Assembly (NCBI RefSeq): GCF_002846415.1
Contig: NZ_PJMX01000001.1
Coordinates: 3,224,001 to 3,288,000, forward strand
DNA: 64,000 nucleotides
Source of the DNA: Streptomyces sp. TLI_146
GTDB taxonomy: Bacteria; Actinomycetota; Actinomycetes; Streptomycetales; Streptomycetaceae
Reading direction: 5' to 3'
Shown here one piece after another: positions 9,050 to 18,601 of the stretch (positions are counted from its first letter, which is position 1; every line of letters begins with the position of its first letter). A program made the position numbers and the translations under genes. The notes under the pieces were generated by a model. The model was given only the letters and a program-made list of their open reading frames with translations. It ran no database searches and was not told the origin of the DNA.

Positions 9050-9080
9050 GCGCGCCGCTCGGGGAATGCAGTCATTTCGG

Positions 9081-9124
9081 CTGCGGACCGGCCTTGGCTG
9101 GTCGCGCAGTTCCCCGCGCCCCTA
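9081..9124. repeat. Dispersed inverted-repeat element, half copy (site 2)
   Basis: Left arm only: CTGCGGACC, then GGCTGGTCGCGCAG and TTCCCCGCGCCCCT. It lies after panB, upstream of the drrA-like gene. Confidence 0.75.
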
Positions 9125-9223
9125 AGGGGCACGGCAGCCCGTCGGCACTTCGTGTCGGCGGGCTGTCGGCGTCTGTAGGTCGTCTGTCGGTGGATTGTCG
9201 GTGGCGGCTGGCACCTTGGGGGC

Positions 9224-10249
9224 ATGACGCGAATCGACAACAACCCCGAAGGCGGCGCGGCCAACGCCGTCACGGTGCGGGGGCTGGTGAAGCACTTCGG
9301 CGACACCAAGGCGCTGGACGGCGTGGACCTGGACGTCCGCGAGGGCACGGTCCTCGGAGTCCTGGGGCCCAACGGCGCCGGCAAGACCACCCTCGTCCGC
9401 TGCCTGTCCACCCTGATCGTGCCGGACGCCGGCACTGCCACCGTCGCCGGGTACGACGTGGTGAAGCAGCCCCGCCAGCTGCGCCGCACCATAGGCCTCA
9501 CCGGGCAGTACGCCTCGGTGGACGAGAAGCTGTCGGGCTGGGAGAACCTGTACATGATCGGGCGGCTGCTCGATCTGTCCCGCAAGGACGCCCGGGCCCG
9601 CGCCGACGAGCTCCTGGAGCGGTTCTCGCTCACCGAGGCCGCCAAGCGGCCCGCGATGAACTACTCGGGAGGCATGCGCCGCCGCCTCGACCTCGCGGCC
9701 TCCATGATCGGCAACCCGGCCGTGCTCTATCTGGACGAGCCGACCACCGGTCTCGACCCGCGCACCCGCAACGAGGTGTGGGACGAGGTCCAGCGGATGG
9801 TGGCCGAGGGCGCCACCGTGCTGCTCACCACCCAGTACATGGAAGAGGCCGAGCAGCTGGCGAACCAGCTGACGGTCATCGACCGCGGCAAGGTCATCGC
9901 CAACGGCGGCATCAACGAGCTGAAGGCGAAGGTCGGCGGCCGCACCCTGCAGATCCGGCCCACCGACCCGGCCCAGCTGGGCGCGATGGCCCGCGCCATC
10001 ACCGAGGCCGGTCTGGACGGGGTCTCCGGCACCCAGGCGGTCCCCGACGAGGGCCTGCTGAACGTGCCGATCCTCAGCGACGAGCAGCTGACCGCGGTGG
10101 TCGGCCTGCTGGGCGCCCGCGGCTTCGGCATCGCCCACATAGGCACCCATCTGCCCAGCCTGGACGAGGTGTTCCTGGCCATCACCGGCCAGAAGCCCAC
10201 CCTCCAGGAGTCCGAGAGCGACGACACGATCGAGGAGGTCGCGGCATGA
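9224..10249 (+). CDS. ABC transporter ATP-binding protein, DrrA-type drug exporter
   Basis: 341 residues from ATG 9224. Nucleotide-binding subunit of an ABC-2 exporter: Walker A GPNGAGKTTLVR, Q-loop in GLTGQYASVDEKLSGWENL, signature YSGGMRRRLDLAASM, Walker B VLYLDEPTTGLD, switch His replaced by Gln in TTQYMEEAEQ, which is usual in the DrrA group. The C-terminal 100 residues form the DrrA-specific regulatory domain. The TGA overlaps the ATG of the permease gene by four bases, so the two are translated together. DrrA homologues export daunorubicin-type antibiotics; the substrate here is unknown. Confidence 0.94.
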   Translation: MTRIDNNPEGGAANAVTVRGLVKHFGDTKALDGVDLDVREGTVLGVLGPNGAGKTTLVRCLSTLIVPDAGTATVAGYDVVKQPRQLRRTIGLTGQYASVDEKLSGWENLYMIGRLLDLSRKDARARADELLERFSLTEAAKRPAMNYSGGMRRRLDLAASMIGNPAVLYLDEPTTGLDPRTRNEVWDEVQRMVAEGATVLLTTQYMEEAEQLANQLTVIDRGKVIANGGINELKAKVGGRTLQIRPTDPAQLGAMARAITEAGLDGVSGTQAVPDEGLLNVPILSDEQLTAVVGLLGARGFGIAHIGTHLPSLDEVFLAITGQKPTLQESESDDTIEEVAA

Positions 10250-11100
10250 GCACCGCCACCACCGCCGAGGCCGCCCGCACGAAGGCGCCGACCGGCATCC
10301 GCCCGCCCGTCACGGACGCCGACGGCCGGATCGGCCCGCGCGCCAATCTGCGCCACATAGGCGCCCTGGTGCGCCGCAACGCGCTCCAGATCAAGCAGGA
10401 CCCGGAGTCGATGTTCGACGCCGTGTTCATGCCGATCATCTTCACCCTGCTGTTCGTGTACGTGTTCGGCGGCGCCGTCTCCGGCAAGGGCAACCAGGGC
10501 GAGTACGTCAACTACCTGATCCCGGGCCTGATGGCGATGCAGGGCCTGAACATCGCGATGGCGGTGGGCACCGGCATCAACGACGACTTCAAGAAGGGCG
10601 TCATGGACCGGTTCCGGACCATGCCGATCGCCCGGTCGTCGGTCCTGATCGCCAAGATCGTGGTGGAGATCGGCCGCATGATGGTCGCCACCTCGATCCT
10701 GCTCGTCATGGGCTTCATCCTCGGCCTGTCCATCCACACCTCGGTGCTCGAACTGCTCGCGGCGGTCGGTCTGTCGCTGGTGTTCGGCGCCTCGCTGATG
10801 TGGATCTTCATCCTGCTCGGTCTCACCATGAAGACGGCCCAGGCCGTCCAGGGAGTGGCGATGCTGGTGCTGATGCCGCTGCAGTTCGGCTCGTCGATCT
10901 TCGCGAAGCCGACCACGATGCCGGGCTGGCTGCAGACCTTCACGGACTACAACCCGCTCTCCAACCTCGCGGACGCCGCCCGCAACCTGGTCAACGGCGG
11001 CCCGGTCGCCCACTCGGCGCTGATGACGCTGGGCTGGGCGGTCGCGATCACCGCGATCACGGCCCCCCTGGCGGTAGCCAAGTTCCGCAAGCGGACGTGA
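10246..11100 (+). CDS. ABC-2 type exporter permease, DrrB-type
   Basis: 284 residues from ATG 10246 (GAGGAGG just upstream, ATGA overlap with the ATPase gene). A cytoplasmic N-terminus of about 50 residues is followed by six membrane segments, starting at MFDAVFMPIIFTLLFVYVFGG, with the ABC-2 motif in GVMDRFRTMPIARSSVLIAKI between the second and third segments. It should form the pore for the ATPase next to it. It ends 25 bases from the convergent SARP regulator gene. Confidence 0.93.
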   Translation: MSTATTAEAARTKAPTGIRPPVTDADGRIGPRANLRHIGALVRRNALQIKQDPESMFDAVFMPIIFTLLFVYVFGGAVSGKGNQGEYVNYLIPGLMAMQGLNIAMAVGTGINDDFKKGVMDRFRTMPIARSSVLIAKIVVEIGRMMVATSILLVMGFILGLSIHTSVLELLAAVGLSLVFGASLMWIFILLGLTMKTAQAVQGVAMLVLMPLQFGSSIFAKPTTMPGWLQTFTDYNPLSNLADAARNLVNGGPVAHSALMTLGWAVAITAITAPLAVAKFRKRT

Positions 11101-11125
11101 TGTTGACGGTTCGCCAGATCTGACA

Positions 11126-14100
11126 TCAGTCCCGTTCGCGTTGTGCCAGGGCGGCGGCCTCCTCCAGGGAGAGGCCGCCGCCCTCGGCGTACGCGGCGTC
11201 GTAGGCGGCGCCGTCGAGACGTGAGCGGACCAGCGCCTCCACCTTCGCCCGCTGCTCCACCTCCATGGGCGTGGCGAAGTGGACCGACGGCATCAGGGCG
11301 TCGTGCGCGCCGACCAGGCGCGCGGCGTCGGCGGCGGTCCCGCTGCCCGGCTGTGTGAGACCCGCCCACGACCAGGCGACGGAGAGCAGATGCACCGGGA
11401 TCATCTGGGGCGCGACCATCTGGGACATCGGCTCCACGGCCCGGGCCAGCGCGGCGCGGGCGTCCGCCAGGCCCTTGGCGTAGGCGCCCTCCAGGTTCTC
11501 CAGCCAGGCCCGGATGCCGAGCACGAAGCCCTCGAAGAGCGAGAGATTGCTCGACTTGAACTCCTCCAGCATCAGCACGATCTGCTCCCGCGCCTCCGGG
11601 ATCCGGTCGGTGCGGCCCAGCCACATCGACAGGAACAGCCGGGCGGCGGGCTGCGCCTCGTACCCCGCCTGGCGGCCCGCGGCGAGGATCTCGCGCAGCA
11701 TCGCCTCGCCGCGCTCGCCCTCGCCGGTCTCGATCAGCACCGACGCCAGGCGCGCCTTCAGGAGCGAGACCTGCGCCTGGGCGCCGAGCCGTTCGGCATA
11801 CCGCACGGCCTCGGCGTAGTCCTCGGCCGCCAGCGCGTACTGGCCGCGCCGCTCCCGGGCCTCTCCGCGCGCGGAGAGCGCCTCGGCGGCGCCCCAGTCG
11901 TCGCCGAGGCGCCGGAAGATGGCGAGGCCCGCGTCGGCGTCGCGGGTCGCCTCACCGGCCCAGTCGCTGCGGTTGGCGAGGACGTTGGCCCGCATCTGGA
12001 GGGCGTTGGCGAGCTCCCACTCGTAACCGAGCTCCTCACAGGCCAGCACGGTCGCGTCGAGGAGTTCCTTGAGCTTGCCGGAGTCGCTGACCAGGATCAC
12101 CGGGAAGAACCAGAGCGCGCCGGGCATCCGGCAGGTCTGCGGCAGCCCCGGCCGGTAGACGCCCACGATGGCGCGCAGATACTCCCGCGCCTGAGGCGTC
12201 GTCCAGTTGTCGGCGGTGTGGTCCATGGAGGCGAGCAGGAACAGCCGCACCCCGCGCCGCGCCTCCTGGAGCACCTCGGGCTCCATCGGCGGCGGGCTGT
12301 CGGTGCAGCGCGAGTGGACCGGCGGCGCGGGCTCGGCGGGCGGCGCGAACGGGTCGGGGCCGAGGTCCGCGGCCGCCTGGGACCAGTGGCGGGACTCGCC
12401 GCGCAGATCGCGCATGTGCCAGTACGAGCCCAGCGCGTGCACCATGCACAGCACCTCCTGCTCGTCGGCGAGGTCGACGGCCCGGCGCAGCGCGGTGCGC
12501 AGGTTCTCGTACTCCCGCTCCAGGAGCTCGACCGCGGCGCGCTGGCCGCGGCCGCGCAGCCGCGGGTCGGTGGTCCGGGCCAGCTCCCGGTAGTGCACGA
12601 GGTGGCGGCGCTCGGTGGCGCCCCGGTCCCCGGCGTCGTCGAGCCGCTCTCCCGCGTACTCGGCGACGGTCTCCAGGAGCCGGTAGCGCATCTCGCCGCC
12701 GTCCCCGGGCGCGGCGACGACCAGCGACTTGTCGACGAGGGAGCCGAGCAGCGGGGCGACGTCGGCGGCGGCGACACCGGCCGGGCCGTCCGCGCAGACC
12801 TCCTCCGCCGCCGCCAGGACGCAGCCGCCCGCGAAGACGGAGAGGCGGCGCAGGACCGTGCGCTCCGGTTCCTCCAGCAGGTCCCAGGACCAGTCGACGA
12901 CCGCGCGCAGGGTCTGCTGGCGCGGCAGTACGGTCCGGCTGCCGCTGGTCAGCAGGCGGAACCGGTCGTCGAGCCGGTCCGCGATCTGACGGGGCGTCAA
13001 CATGCGGAGGCGGGCGGCGGCGAGCTCCACCGCCAGCGGCAGTCCGTCCAGGCGGCGGCAGATCTCGGCGGCCGCCCCCGGGTCGTCCTCCACCCGGAAG
13101 CCCGGCCGGGCCGCCGCGCCCCGGTCCGCGAGCAGCCGCAGCGCCACCGGCCCCGGCAGCGGCTCCACCGGCCGCACCACCTCGCCCGGCACGCCCAGCG
13201 GCTCCCGGCTGGTGGCCAGGATGGTCAGCCCCGGGCAGCGCGCCAGCAGATACTCCGCGAGCCCGGCGGCGGCGTCGACGACATGCTCGCAGTTGTCCAG
13301 GAGCAGCAGCATCCGGCGGCGCTCGCAGTGCGCGGCGAGGTGGACGAGCGGGTCGCCGCCGGCGCGGTCGGCGGCCCGCAGCTCCTCGGCGCCGGCGCCG
13401 TGCAGCACGGTCTCGCGCGCGCCGACCGAGGTGAGGACGGCGGCGGGCACGGCCGCCGGGTCGGCGACCGGGGCGAGCTCGGCCAGCCACACCCCGTCGG
13501 GCCAGCCGTCCCCGGCCGCGCCCACGGCCTCGGCGGCCTCCTGGGAGAGCCGGGTCTTCCCGGCCCCGCCGGGCCCGAGCAGCGTCACCAGACGGGCGCC
13601 GCCCAGGTCGCCCCGGATCGCCTCGATGTCGGCCTCGCGCCCTACGAAGGAGGTGAGCCGCGCGCGCAGGTTGCCGCGGGCGGCGGGGCGGGCGGGGGGC
13701 GGCTCGGCGGCGGGCGCGTCCGGCGTGCGCAGCAACTCCTCGTGCAGCGCCCGCAGTTCGGGGCCCGGGTCGGCGCCGAGGCGGTCGGCCAGGGTGCGGC
13801 GCACGTCCTCGTACGCGGCGAGGGCCTCGGCCGTGCGGCCCGCCGCGCGCAGGGCGCGGATGCGCAGGGCGTGCAGCGGCTCGTCGAGCGGGTGGGCGGC
13901 GCAGAGCGCGGCCAGTTCGGGCAGCGCCTCGTCGGCCCGGCCGAGCGCCAGGGCCGCGGCGAGGCGGGCCCGGCGGGCGTCGAGGCGGCGGGCCTCCCAG
14001 CGGGCCGCCTCGGCCGCCCGGTCGGGCAGGTCGGCCAGGACGGGCCCGGTCCACAGCGCGAGGGCGTCGTCGAGCCGGGTCAGGGCCTTCGCCGGGTCGC

Positions 14101-14443
14101 CCTGCTCCAGGGCGCGGCTCCCGTCCCCGGCCAGCCGCTCGAAGCGGTACAGGTCGATGTCGTCCGGCTCGGCGTCCAGGCGGTAGCCGCCGCCCTCCAC
14201 CGAGGCGATCGCGGTGTGCCCCACCGCCCGCCGCAGCCGCCCGACCAGCGCCTGGAGCGCACCGGCCGCGTCGGCGGGCGGCTCGCCGTTCCACACCTCG
14301 TCGACGAGGAGGCCGACCGGGACCGTACGGCCGGGGCGCAGGGCGAGCACCGTCAACAGGGCGCGCAGCCGCGCCCCGCCGACGGCGACCGCCGTTCCGT
14401 CGGGGTTCAACAGCTGGGTGGGGCCGATAATCCGGTAGCGCAC
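11126..14443 (-). CDS. AfsR/SARP-type regulator: winged helix, BTAD, NB-ARC ATPase, TPR
   Basis: 1105 residues from GTG 14443 (GGAG eight bases upstream; a nearby ATG at 14451 is out of frame). Order of domains: OmpR-like winged helix (about 1-95, RYRIIGPTQLL...), bacterial transcriptional activation domain (about 100-250), STAND/NB-ARC ATPase with Walker A LLGPGGAGKTRL (about 284-295), Walker B LLLLDNCEHVV and sensor TILATSREPLG, then a helical region ending in TPR-like repeats. AfsR-class proteins activate secondary metabolism after oligomerising with ATP. It is convergent with the DrrAB-like exporter and might respond to the same compound (inference). No biosynthetic cluster is next to it. 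Confidence 0.92.
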   Translation of the reverse strand: MRYRIIGPTQLLNPDGTAVAVGGARLRALLTVLALRPGRTVPVGLLVDEVWNGEPPADAAGALQALVGRLRRAVGHTAIASVEGGGYRLDAEPDDIDLYRFERLAGDGSRALEQGDPAKALTRLDDALALWTGPVLADLPDRAAEAARWEARRLDARRARLAAALALGRADEALPELAALCAAHPLDEPLHALRIRALRAAGRTAEALAAYEDVRRTLADRLGADPGPELRALHEELLRTPDAPAAEPPPARPAARGNLRARLTSFVGREADIEAIRGDLGGARLVTLLGPGGAGKTRLSQEAAEAVGAAGDGWPDGVWLAELAPVADPAAVPAAVLTSVGARETVLHGAGAEELRAADRAGGDPLVHLAAHCERRRMLLLLDNCEHVVDAAAGLAEYLLARCPGLTILATSREPLGVPGEVVRPVEPLPGPVALRLLADRGAAARPGFRVEDDPGAAAEICRRLDGLPLAVELAAARLRMLTPRQIADRLDDRFRLLTSGSRTVLPRQQTLRAVVDWSWDLLEEPERTVLRRLSVFAGGCVLAAAEEVCADGPAGVAAADVAPLLGSLVDKSLVVAAPGDGGEMRYRLLETVAEYAGERLDDAGDRGATERRHLVHYRELARTTDPRLRGRGQRAAVELLEREYENLRTALRRAVDLADEQEVLCMVHALGSYWHMRDLRGESRHWSQAAADLGPDPFAPPAEPAPPVHSRCTDSPPPMEPEVLQEARRGVRLFLLASMDHTADNWTTPQAREYLRAIVGVYRPGLPQTCRMPGALWFFPVILVSDSGKLKELLDATVLACEELGYEWELANALQMRANVLANRSDWAGEATRDADAGLAIFRRLGDDWGAAEALSARGEARERRGQYALAAEDYAEAVRYAERLGAQAQVSLLKARLASVLIETGEGERGEAMLREILAAGRQAGYEAQPAARLFLSMWLGRTDRIPEAREQIVLMLEEFKSSNLSLFEGFVLGIRAWLENLEGAYAKGLADARAALARAVEPMSQMVAPQMIPVHLLSVAWSWAGLTQPGSGTAADAARLVGAHDALMPSVHFATPMEVEQRAKVEALVRSRLDGAAYDAAYAEGGGLSLEEAAALAQRERD

Positions 14444-14611
14444 GGCCCCATTCTCCGCGACGTGCGCCGCCCCCGTGCCCCCGCCCGCCAACTCCCGGCC
14501 AAGCGCCGGTGGCCAGGGGTGGAACTCGTACGGGATCGCCGGACGTTCTCGGGGTATCACCTGTACGGTCGGGGCCGTCCGACCGCACCCCCACCCCCGG
14601 GAGCCCCGCAC

Positions 14612-15412
14612 ATGGCCACCGCCACCTCGCGCCGCAGCGACCGGAGGATCAGCCCGGTCTTCCTGGGGATCGCCGCCGTCACCGCGGTCGCCGGATGGGC
14701 GGTGTGGACGGGGTTCTCGAACGCGCCGGGCTTCGCCGTCTTCCTCTTCGTGACGGGCGCCTGGGTCGTCTCCCTGTGCCTGCACGAGTACGCGCACGCC
14801 CGCACCGCGCTGCACGGCGGCGACATCTCGGTGGGCGCCAAGGGCTATCTGACGCTCAACCCGCTGAAGTACACGCACGCGATGCTGTCGATCGTGCTGC
14901 CGGTCATCTTCGTGATCATGGGCGGCATCGGTCTGCCCGGCGGCGCCGTCTTCATCGAGCACGGCCGGATCCGGGGCCGCTGGAAGCACAGCCTGATCGC
15001 GGCGGCGGGCCCGCTCACCAACGTGCTGTTCGCGGTGGTCTGCACGGCCCCGTTCTGGCTGCACGCGCTGGACGGCGTCCCCGCCGGGTTCCGGTACGCG
15101 CTGGCGTTCCTGGCGCTGCTCCAGGTGACGGCGGCGATCCTGAACTTCCTGCCGGTCCCGGGCCTCGACGGGTACGGGGTGATCGAGCCGTGGCTGTCGC
15201 ACGGCATCCGCCGCCAGATCGAGCCGTTCGCGCCCTTCGGGCTGCTCGCGGTCTTCGCGTTCCTGTGGCTGCCGTCGGTGAACAACGTGTTCTTCGACGC
15301 CATCCACTCGATCCTGCGCGGGCTCGGCGTCACCGAGTGGGACACCTACTGGGGCCAGCGCCTCTACCGCTTCTGGCAGGGCACCCCGGACATCCCGTCG
15401 CTCACCGGCTGA
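14612..15412 (+). CDS. Site-2 protease-like (M50) membrane metalloprotease
   Basis: 266 residues from ATG 14612 (GGGAG upstream). Polytopic membrane protein with the zinc motif HEYAH (58-62) in the second hydrophobic segment and the third zinc ligand in NFLPVPGLDG (Asp186). The middle segment PVIFVIMGGIGLPGGAVFIE and AAAGPLTNVLFAV also fit the family. M50 proteases cleave within membranes, for example anti-sigma factors; this compact class lacks a PDZ domain. No sigma or anti-sigma gene is adjacent, so the substrate is unknown. It overlaps the convergent small membrane protein gene by 11 bases. Confidence 0.9.
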   Translation: MATATSRRSDRRISPVFLGIAAVTAVAGWAVWTGFSNAPGFAVFLFVTGAWVVSLCLHEYAHARTALHGGDISVGAKGYLTLNPLKYTHAMLSIVLPVIFVIMGGIGLPGGAVFIEHGRIRGRWKHSLIAAAGPLTNVLFAVVCTAPFWLHALDGVPAGFRYALAFLALLQVTAAILNFLPVPGLDGYGVIEPWLSHGIRRQIEPFAPFGLLAVFAFLWLPSVNNVFFDAIHSILRGLGVTEWDTYWGQRLYRFWQGTPDIPSLTG

Positions 15413-15593
15413 CGGCGGCGGCCCGCCGCGCGTCGGCCTTCGCCTTGCGCAGGTAGTACCAGGCCATGTTGGAGGAGAGCCCGGCGAGCAGGATCCAGAC
15501 GACGCCGGTCCAGTTGCCCTGGACGAAGGAGACCACAGCGGCGGCGACCGCGAGGGCGCAGACGACGAGGGCGTACAGAGCGAGGCGGGGCAT
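15402..15593 (-). CDS. Small membrane protein, two transmembrane segments
   Basis: 63 residues (MPRLALYALVVCALAVAAAV...). Two hydrophobic segments (about 4-24 and 31-46) joined by FVQGNWTG, with a basic tail YYLRKAKADARR. I recall similar proteins in many Streptomyces genomes, without a function. It overlaps the 3' end of the M50 protease gene by 11 bases in convergent orientation. Confidence 0.75.
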   Translation of the reverse strand: MPRLALYALVVCALAVAAAVVSFVQGNWTGVVWILLAGLSSNMAWYYLRKAKADARRAAAVSR

Positions 15594-15659
15594 GGGGGTC
15601 GGCTCCTGTCCGGGTACGGCGCTGATGCCCGTCCAGTGTCCCCCATGCCCCGGCCGGAG

Positions 15660-16373
15660 CTACACGTCGGTCACACGCAGCCCGGCGTGCGCCTTGTAGC
15701 GGCGGTTCACCGAGATCAGGTTGGCGACCAGCGACTCCACCTGGTGGGCATTGCGCAGCCGCCCCGCGAAGACACCCCGCATCCCCGGGATCCGGGCGGC
15801 CAGCGCCTGCACCAGGTCGGTGTCAGCACGGCTCTCGCCGAGCACCATCACATCGGTGTCGATCTCCTCGATGGAGGCGTCCTGGAGGAGCACCGCCGAG
15901 AGGTGGTGGAAGGCGGCGGTGACCCGCGAGTCCGGCAGCAGGGCGGCGGCCTGCTCGGCGGCGCTGCCCTCCTCGGGCTTGAGGGCGTACGCGCCCTTCT
16001 TGTCGAAGCCCAGCGGGTTGACGCAGTCGACGACCAGCTTGCCCGCGAGCTCCTCGCGCAGCGCCTCCAGCGTCTTGGCGTGCCCGTCCCACGGCACCGC
16101 GACGATCACGATGTCGCTGCGGCGCGCGCACTCGGCGTTGTCCGCGCCCTCCACCCCGAGGCCCAGCTCGTCGGCGGCGGCCCGGGCCCGCTCGGCGGCC
16201 CGCGAGCCGATGATCACCTTCTGGCCCGCCCGGGCCAGCCGGTAGGCGAGCCCGCGGCCCTGGTCGCCGGTGCCACCGAGCACGCCGACGACAAGCCCGG
16301 AGACGTCGGGCAGGTCCCAGGGGTCCTTGGCGGCGGGCTTCGGGGTGTTCGCGGCGCTGTCAGTCGAAGTCAT
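15660..16373 (-). CDS. npdG: NADPH:F420 oxidoreductase
   Basis: 237 residues from ATG 16373. It reduces coenzyme F420 with NADPH, feeding F420-dependent enzymes. The N-terminal Rossmann motif VGVLGGTGDQGRGLAYRLA (about 34-52) and the NADPH-binding IIGSRAAERA follow a 25-residue tail. Further family segments are IVIVAVPWDGH, VVDCVNPLGF, AAFHHLSAVLL and the C-terminal RLRNAHQVESLVANLI. The window also carries an F420-dependent LLM oxidoreductase at 61.9 kb, a possible user of the product. An upstream-extended frame has no support. Confidence 0.93.
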   Translation of the reverse strand: MTSTDSAANTPKPAAKDPWDLPDVSGLVVGVLGGTGDQGRGLAYRLARAGQKVIIGSRAAERARAAADELGLGVEGADNAECARRSDIVIVAVPWDGHAKTLEALREELAGKLVVDCVNPLGFDKKGAYALKPEEGSAAEQAAALLPDSRVTAAFHHLSAVLLQDASIEEIDTDVMVLGESRADTDLVQALAARIPGMRGVFAGRLRNAHQVESLVANLISVNRRYKAHAGLRVTDV

Positions 16374-16492
16374 GGAGCCGACCTTACGCCGCGCCCTACC
16401 GGCAGGTAGACCCCTGGTGCGCCTGCTCCCGTTCGGGTGAGGAGTGACCGTTGCGGCCCGCCGGGGCGCGCGGTGCGGCAGGATGCCGGGCC

Positions 16493-17095
16493 ATGGATGC
16501 CGTACGCGTCGCACTGTTGCGGGAAGTCCTCGCGGGGACCGAGTGGCTGCGGGGCACCCGCCGGTTCGCGGGGGTGCTGCGGGGGTCGGTGGTGCCGAAC
16601 GGCGGCGGGCTGCTGCTGGTGGGCACCGAGGCGTACGAGCCGTGGCACCTGGCGGCGCACCTCACCGACGAGGCCGCGTGGTCGGGGGTCCCCGAGCTCA
16701 CCCCCACGCTCGTACGCCACCGGGTCGAGCCGGGCCGCGGCCCGCACCTGTCCGTGGGGCTCGGACGCCTCGCGGCGGCCGGACGGGGCGAGACGCTGCT
16801 CGTGGTGGCACCGGAGCGGCCCGACGGCGGCCTGCTGGAGCGGGTCCACGACGCCCGGCGGGCCGGGGCGCGGGTCCTGGCGCTCGACGGGGGCGACCCG
16901 GAGGTGCGGGGCCTGGTCCACGAGTCACTGACGGTGCCGCCGGGCGCGGAGGTGGACCTGGACACGGTGCAGCATCTGGTGAGCGCGGCGGTGGGGGAGA
17001 ACGGGGGGCCGGTGCAGCGGGGGCGGCGGGGGTTCCGTGACCGGCTGTCCCGCTTGGCGGACCATCTGACGGCCCCGCCGCCGGCCCGGTGGTAG
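16493..17095 (+). CDS. Conserved hypothetical protein (SIS-like pattern)
   Basis: 200 residues from ATG 16493 (AGGA 8 bases upstream), divergent from npdG with 119 bases between. I do not recognise the family with confidence. The middle has an alternating strand-helix pattern, ETLLVVAPERPDGGLLERVHDARRAG then ARVLALDGG (positions about 100-140), which resembles a SIS or nucleotide-binding half-fold, and the C-terminus is basic (RGRRGFRDRLSRL). No signal peptide or membrane segment. The base composition and codon positions are those of a real streptomycete gene. Confidence 0.75.
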   Translation: MDAVRVALLREVLAGTEWLRGTRRFAGVLRGSVVPNGGGLLLVGTEAYEPWHLAAHLTDEAAWSGVPELTPTLVRHRVEPGRGPHLSVGLGRLAAAGRGETLLVVAPERPDGGLLERVHDARRAGARVLALDGGDPEVRGLVHESLTVPPGAEVDLDTVQHLVSAAVGENGGPVQRGRRGFRDRLSRLADHLTAPPPARW

Positions 17096-17130
17096 CCGCC
17101 TGCGGGGCTTCGCCCCGGGCCCCGTCACAT

Positions 17131-17335
17131 CTGCGGACCGTGGGTGGCTGGCCGCGCAGTTCCCCGCGCCCCTGAAGGGGCCGTCGTTTGTCTGCGGGCC
17201 GGTGGCCGGTTGCTCGCGCAGTTCCCCGCGCCCCTGAGAATGCCGCTGCGCGGCAATCCCCTGAGCGTCCCGAAGGGGCGCTTTTAGGGGCGCGGGGAAC
17301 TGCGCGACCAGTTGGGGACGGCCCGCAGACGAACG
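17131..17335. repeat. Dispersed inverted-repeat elements, one half and one full copy (site 3)
   Basis: A left half-element (17131-17175) is followed in direct order by a full palindromic copy (about 17187-17335) with arms GCGCAGTTCCCCGCGCCCCT and AGGGGCGCGGGGAACTGCGC and the usual GCCGCTGCGCGGC central hairpin. It fills the gap between two convergent genes. Confidence 0.85.
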
Positions 17336-17384
17336 CGCAGCGAGTGGCACGGGCCGCAGGCCGACCCGGGGCACGAGGGGCCCC

Positions 17385-17609
17385 TCAGTCCTCCTGGCCG
17401 GAGGCCTTGTCGTGCCACTTCGGATCCGTGTCCCACTCCAGATTCCGCTCCTGCGCGGTCTCCATCGCGTGCTGCGCCTCCTCGCGGGACTCGTACGGAC
17501 CGAAGCGGTCCTTCGCCGGGCACTCCGGGCCCTCCTCGACCTTCTGATGAACCAGGCAGTAGTACCACTCGCCCGCCTTGCCGGCCGTGCGCTTCTTGAA
17601 CAGGGCCAT
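17385..17609 (-). CDS. Small conserved protein, SPOR-like sequence
   Basis: 74 residues from ATG 17609, preceded by AGGAG at a good distance. The sequence ([19 protein letters not shown], then [20 protein letters not shown]) has the GP(Y/F)..REEAQ.AM pattern of SPOR-type repeats and two cysteines (C18, C29). No membrane segment. It is divergent from map with 77 bases between the starts. The function is unknown; I recall it as conserved beside map in streptomycetes. Confidence 0.8.
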   Translation of the reverse strand: MALFKKRTAGKAGEWYYCLVHQKVEEGPECPAKDRFGPYESREEAQHAMETAQERNLEWDTDPKWHDKASGQED

Positions 17610-17686
17610 ACGGAGGCTCCTTCCTCGGCCCGTGCTCGGACCTTCTCGACCATGCTGCCCCAACGCGGCTCGATAGACTCGCCGGC

Positions 17687-18544
17687 ATGTCCGCCCAGTC
17701 GCTGCTCGTACCAGGGGAGCTCTCTCCCACCCGCTCCGTCCCGGGGAACATCCGACGCCCCGAGTACGTCGGGAAGCCCATGCCCACGCCGTACACCGGT
17801 CCCGAGGTGCAGACCGCCGAAACGATTGAGCTCATGCGGGTCGCGGGCCGTATCGCCGCCCGCGCGATGGAGGAGGCCGCCAAGCTCATCGCGCCCGGCG
17901 TGACCACCGACGAGCTCGACCGGGTCGCGCACGAGTACATGTGCGACCACGGCGCGTACCCCTCGACGCTCGGGTACCGGGGCTTCCCGAAGTCCCTGTG
18001 CAGCTCGGTCAACGAGGTCATCTGCCACGGGATCCCGGACTCCACCGTGCTGAACGACGGCGACATCGTGAACCTCGACGTCACCGCGTACATCGGCGGC
18101 GTCCACGGCGACAACAACGCCACGTACTTCTGCGGCGACGTCGACGAGGAGTCGAAGCTCCTGGTCGAGCGGACCCGGGAGTCGCTCAACCGCGCCATCA
18201 AGGCCGTCAAGCCCGGCCGTCAGATCAACATCATCGGCCGTGTCATCGAGTCGTACGCCAAGCGGTTCGGCTACGGCGTCGTGCGCGACTTCACCGGGCA
18301 CGGCATCAGCACGGCCTTCCACTCCGGCCTGATCGTGCCGCATTACGACGCGCCGCACGCCACCACCGTGATCAAGCCGGGGATGACCTTCACCATCGAG
18401 CCGATGCTGACGCTGGGGACGCACGAGTACGACATGTGGGAGGACGGCTGGACGGTCGTCACCCGCGACCGCAAGCGGACGGCCCAGTTCGAGCACACGC
18501 TGGTGGTGACGGAGACGGGCGCGGAAATCCTCACGCTGCCGTGA
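17687..18544 (+). CDS. map: Type I methionine aminopeptidase
   Basis: 285 residues from ATG 17687. It removes the N-terminal methionine from new proteins. The metal-binding set is complete: [20 protein letters not shown] (two Asp), FTGHGIS (His), FTIEPML (Glu) and QFEHTLVVT (Glu). An N-terminal extension of about 40 residues with a PxxPxR-like stretch ([11 protein letters not shown]) is typical of the actinobacterial long form that may contact ribosomes. Streptomycetes usually carry a second map in the ribosomal-protein region, so this one may be the extra copy. Confidence 0.96.
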   Translation: MSAQSLLVPGELSPTRSVPGNIRRPEYVGKPMPTPYTGPEVQTAETIELMRVAGRIAARAMEEAAKLIAPGVTTDELDRVAHEYMCDHGAYPSTLGYRGFPKSLCSSVNEVICHGIPDSTVLNDGDIVNLDVTAYIGGVHGDNNATYFCGDVDEESKLLVERTRESLNRAIKAVKPGRQINIIGRVIESYAKRFGYGVVRDFTGHGISTAFHSGLIVPHYDAPHATTVIKPGMTFTIEPMLTLGTHEYDMWEDGWTVVTRDRKRTAQFEHTLVVTETGAEILTLP

Positions 18545-18601
18545 TCGATTCCCCGTCTCCGGGGGTACATGTTTACCGACAGGCCGTCGGGAACCAGTTG
18601 A

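Noticed and set aside
11279..15412. A frame of more than 1300 codons opposite the SARP regulator gene
   Set aside because: It is antisense to a gene with complete domain motifs; only its last 266 codons (M50 protease) are a real product. Such long shadows are usual in very GC-rich genomes.
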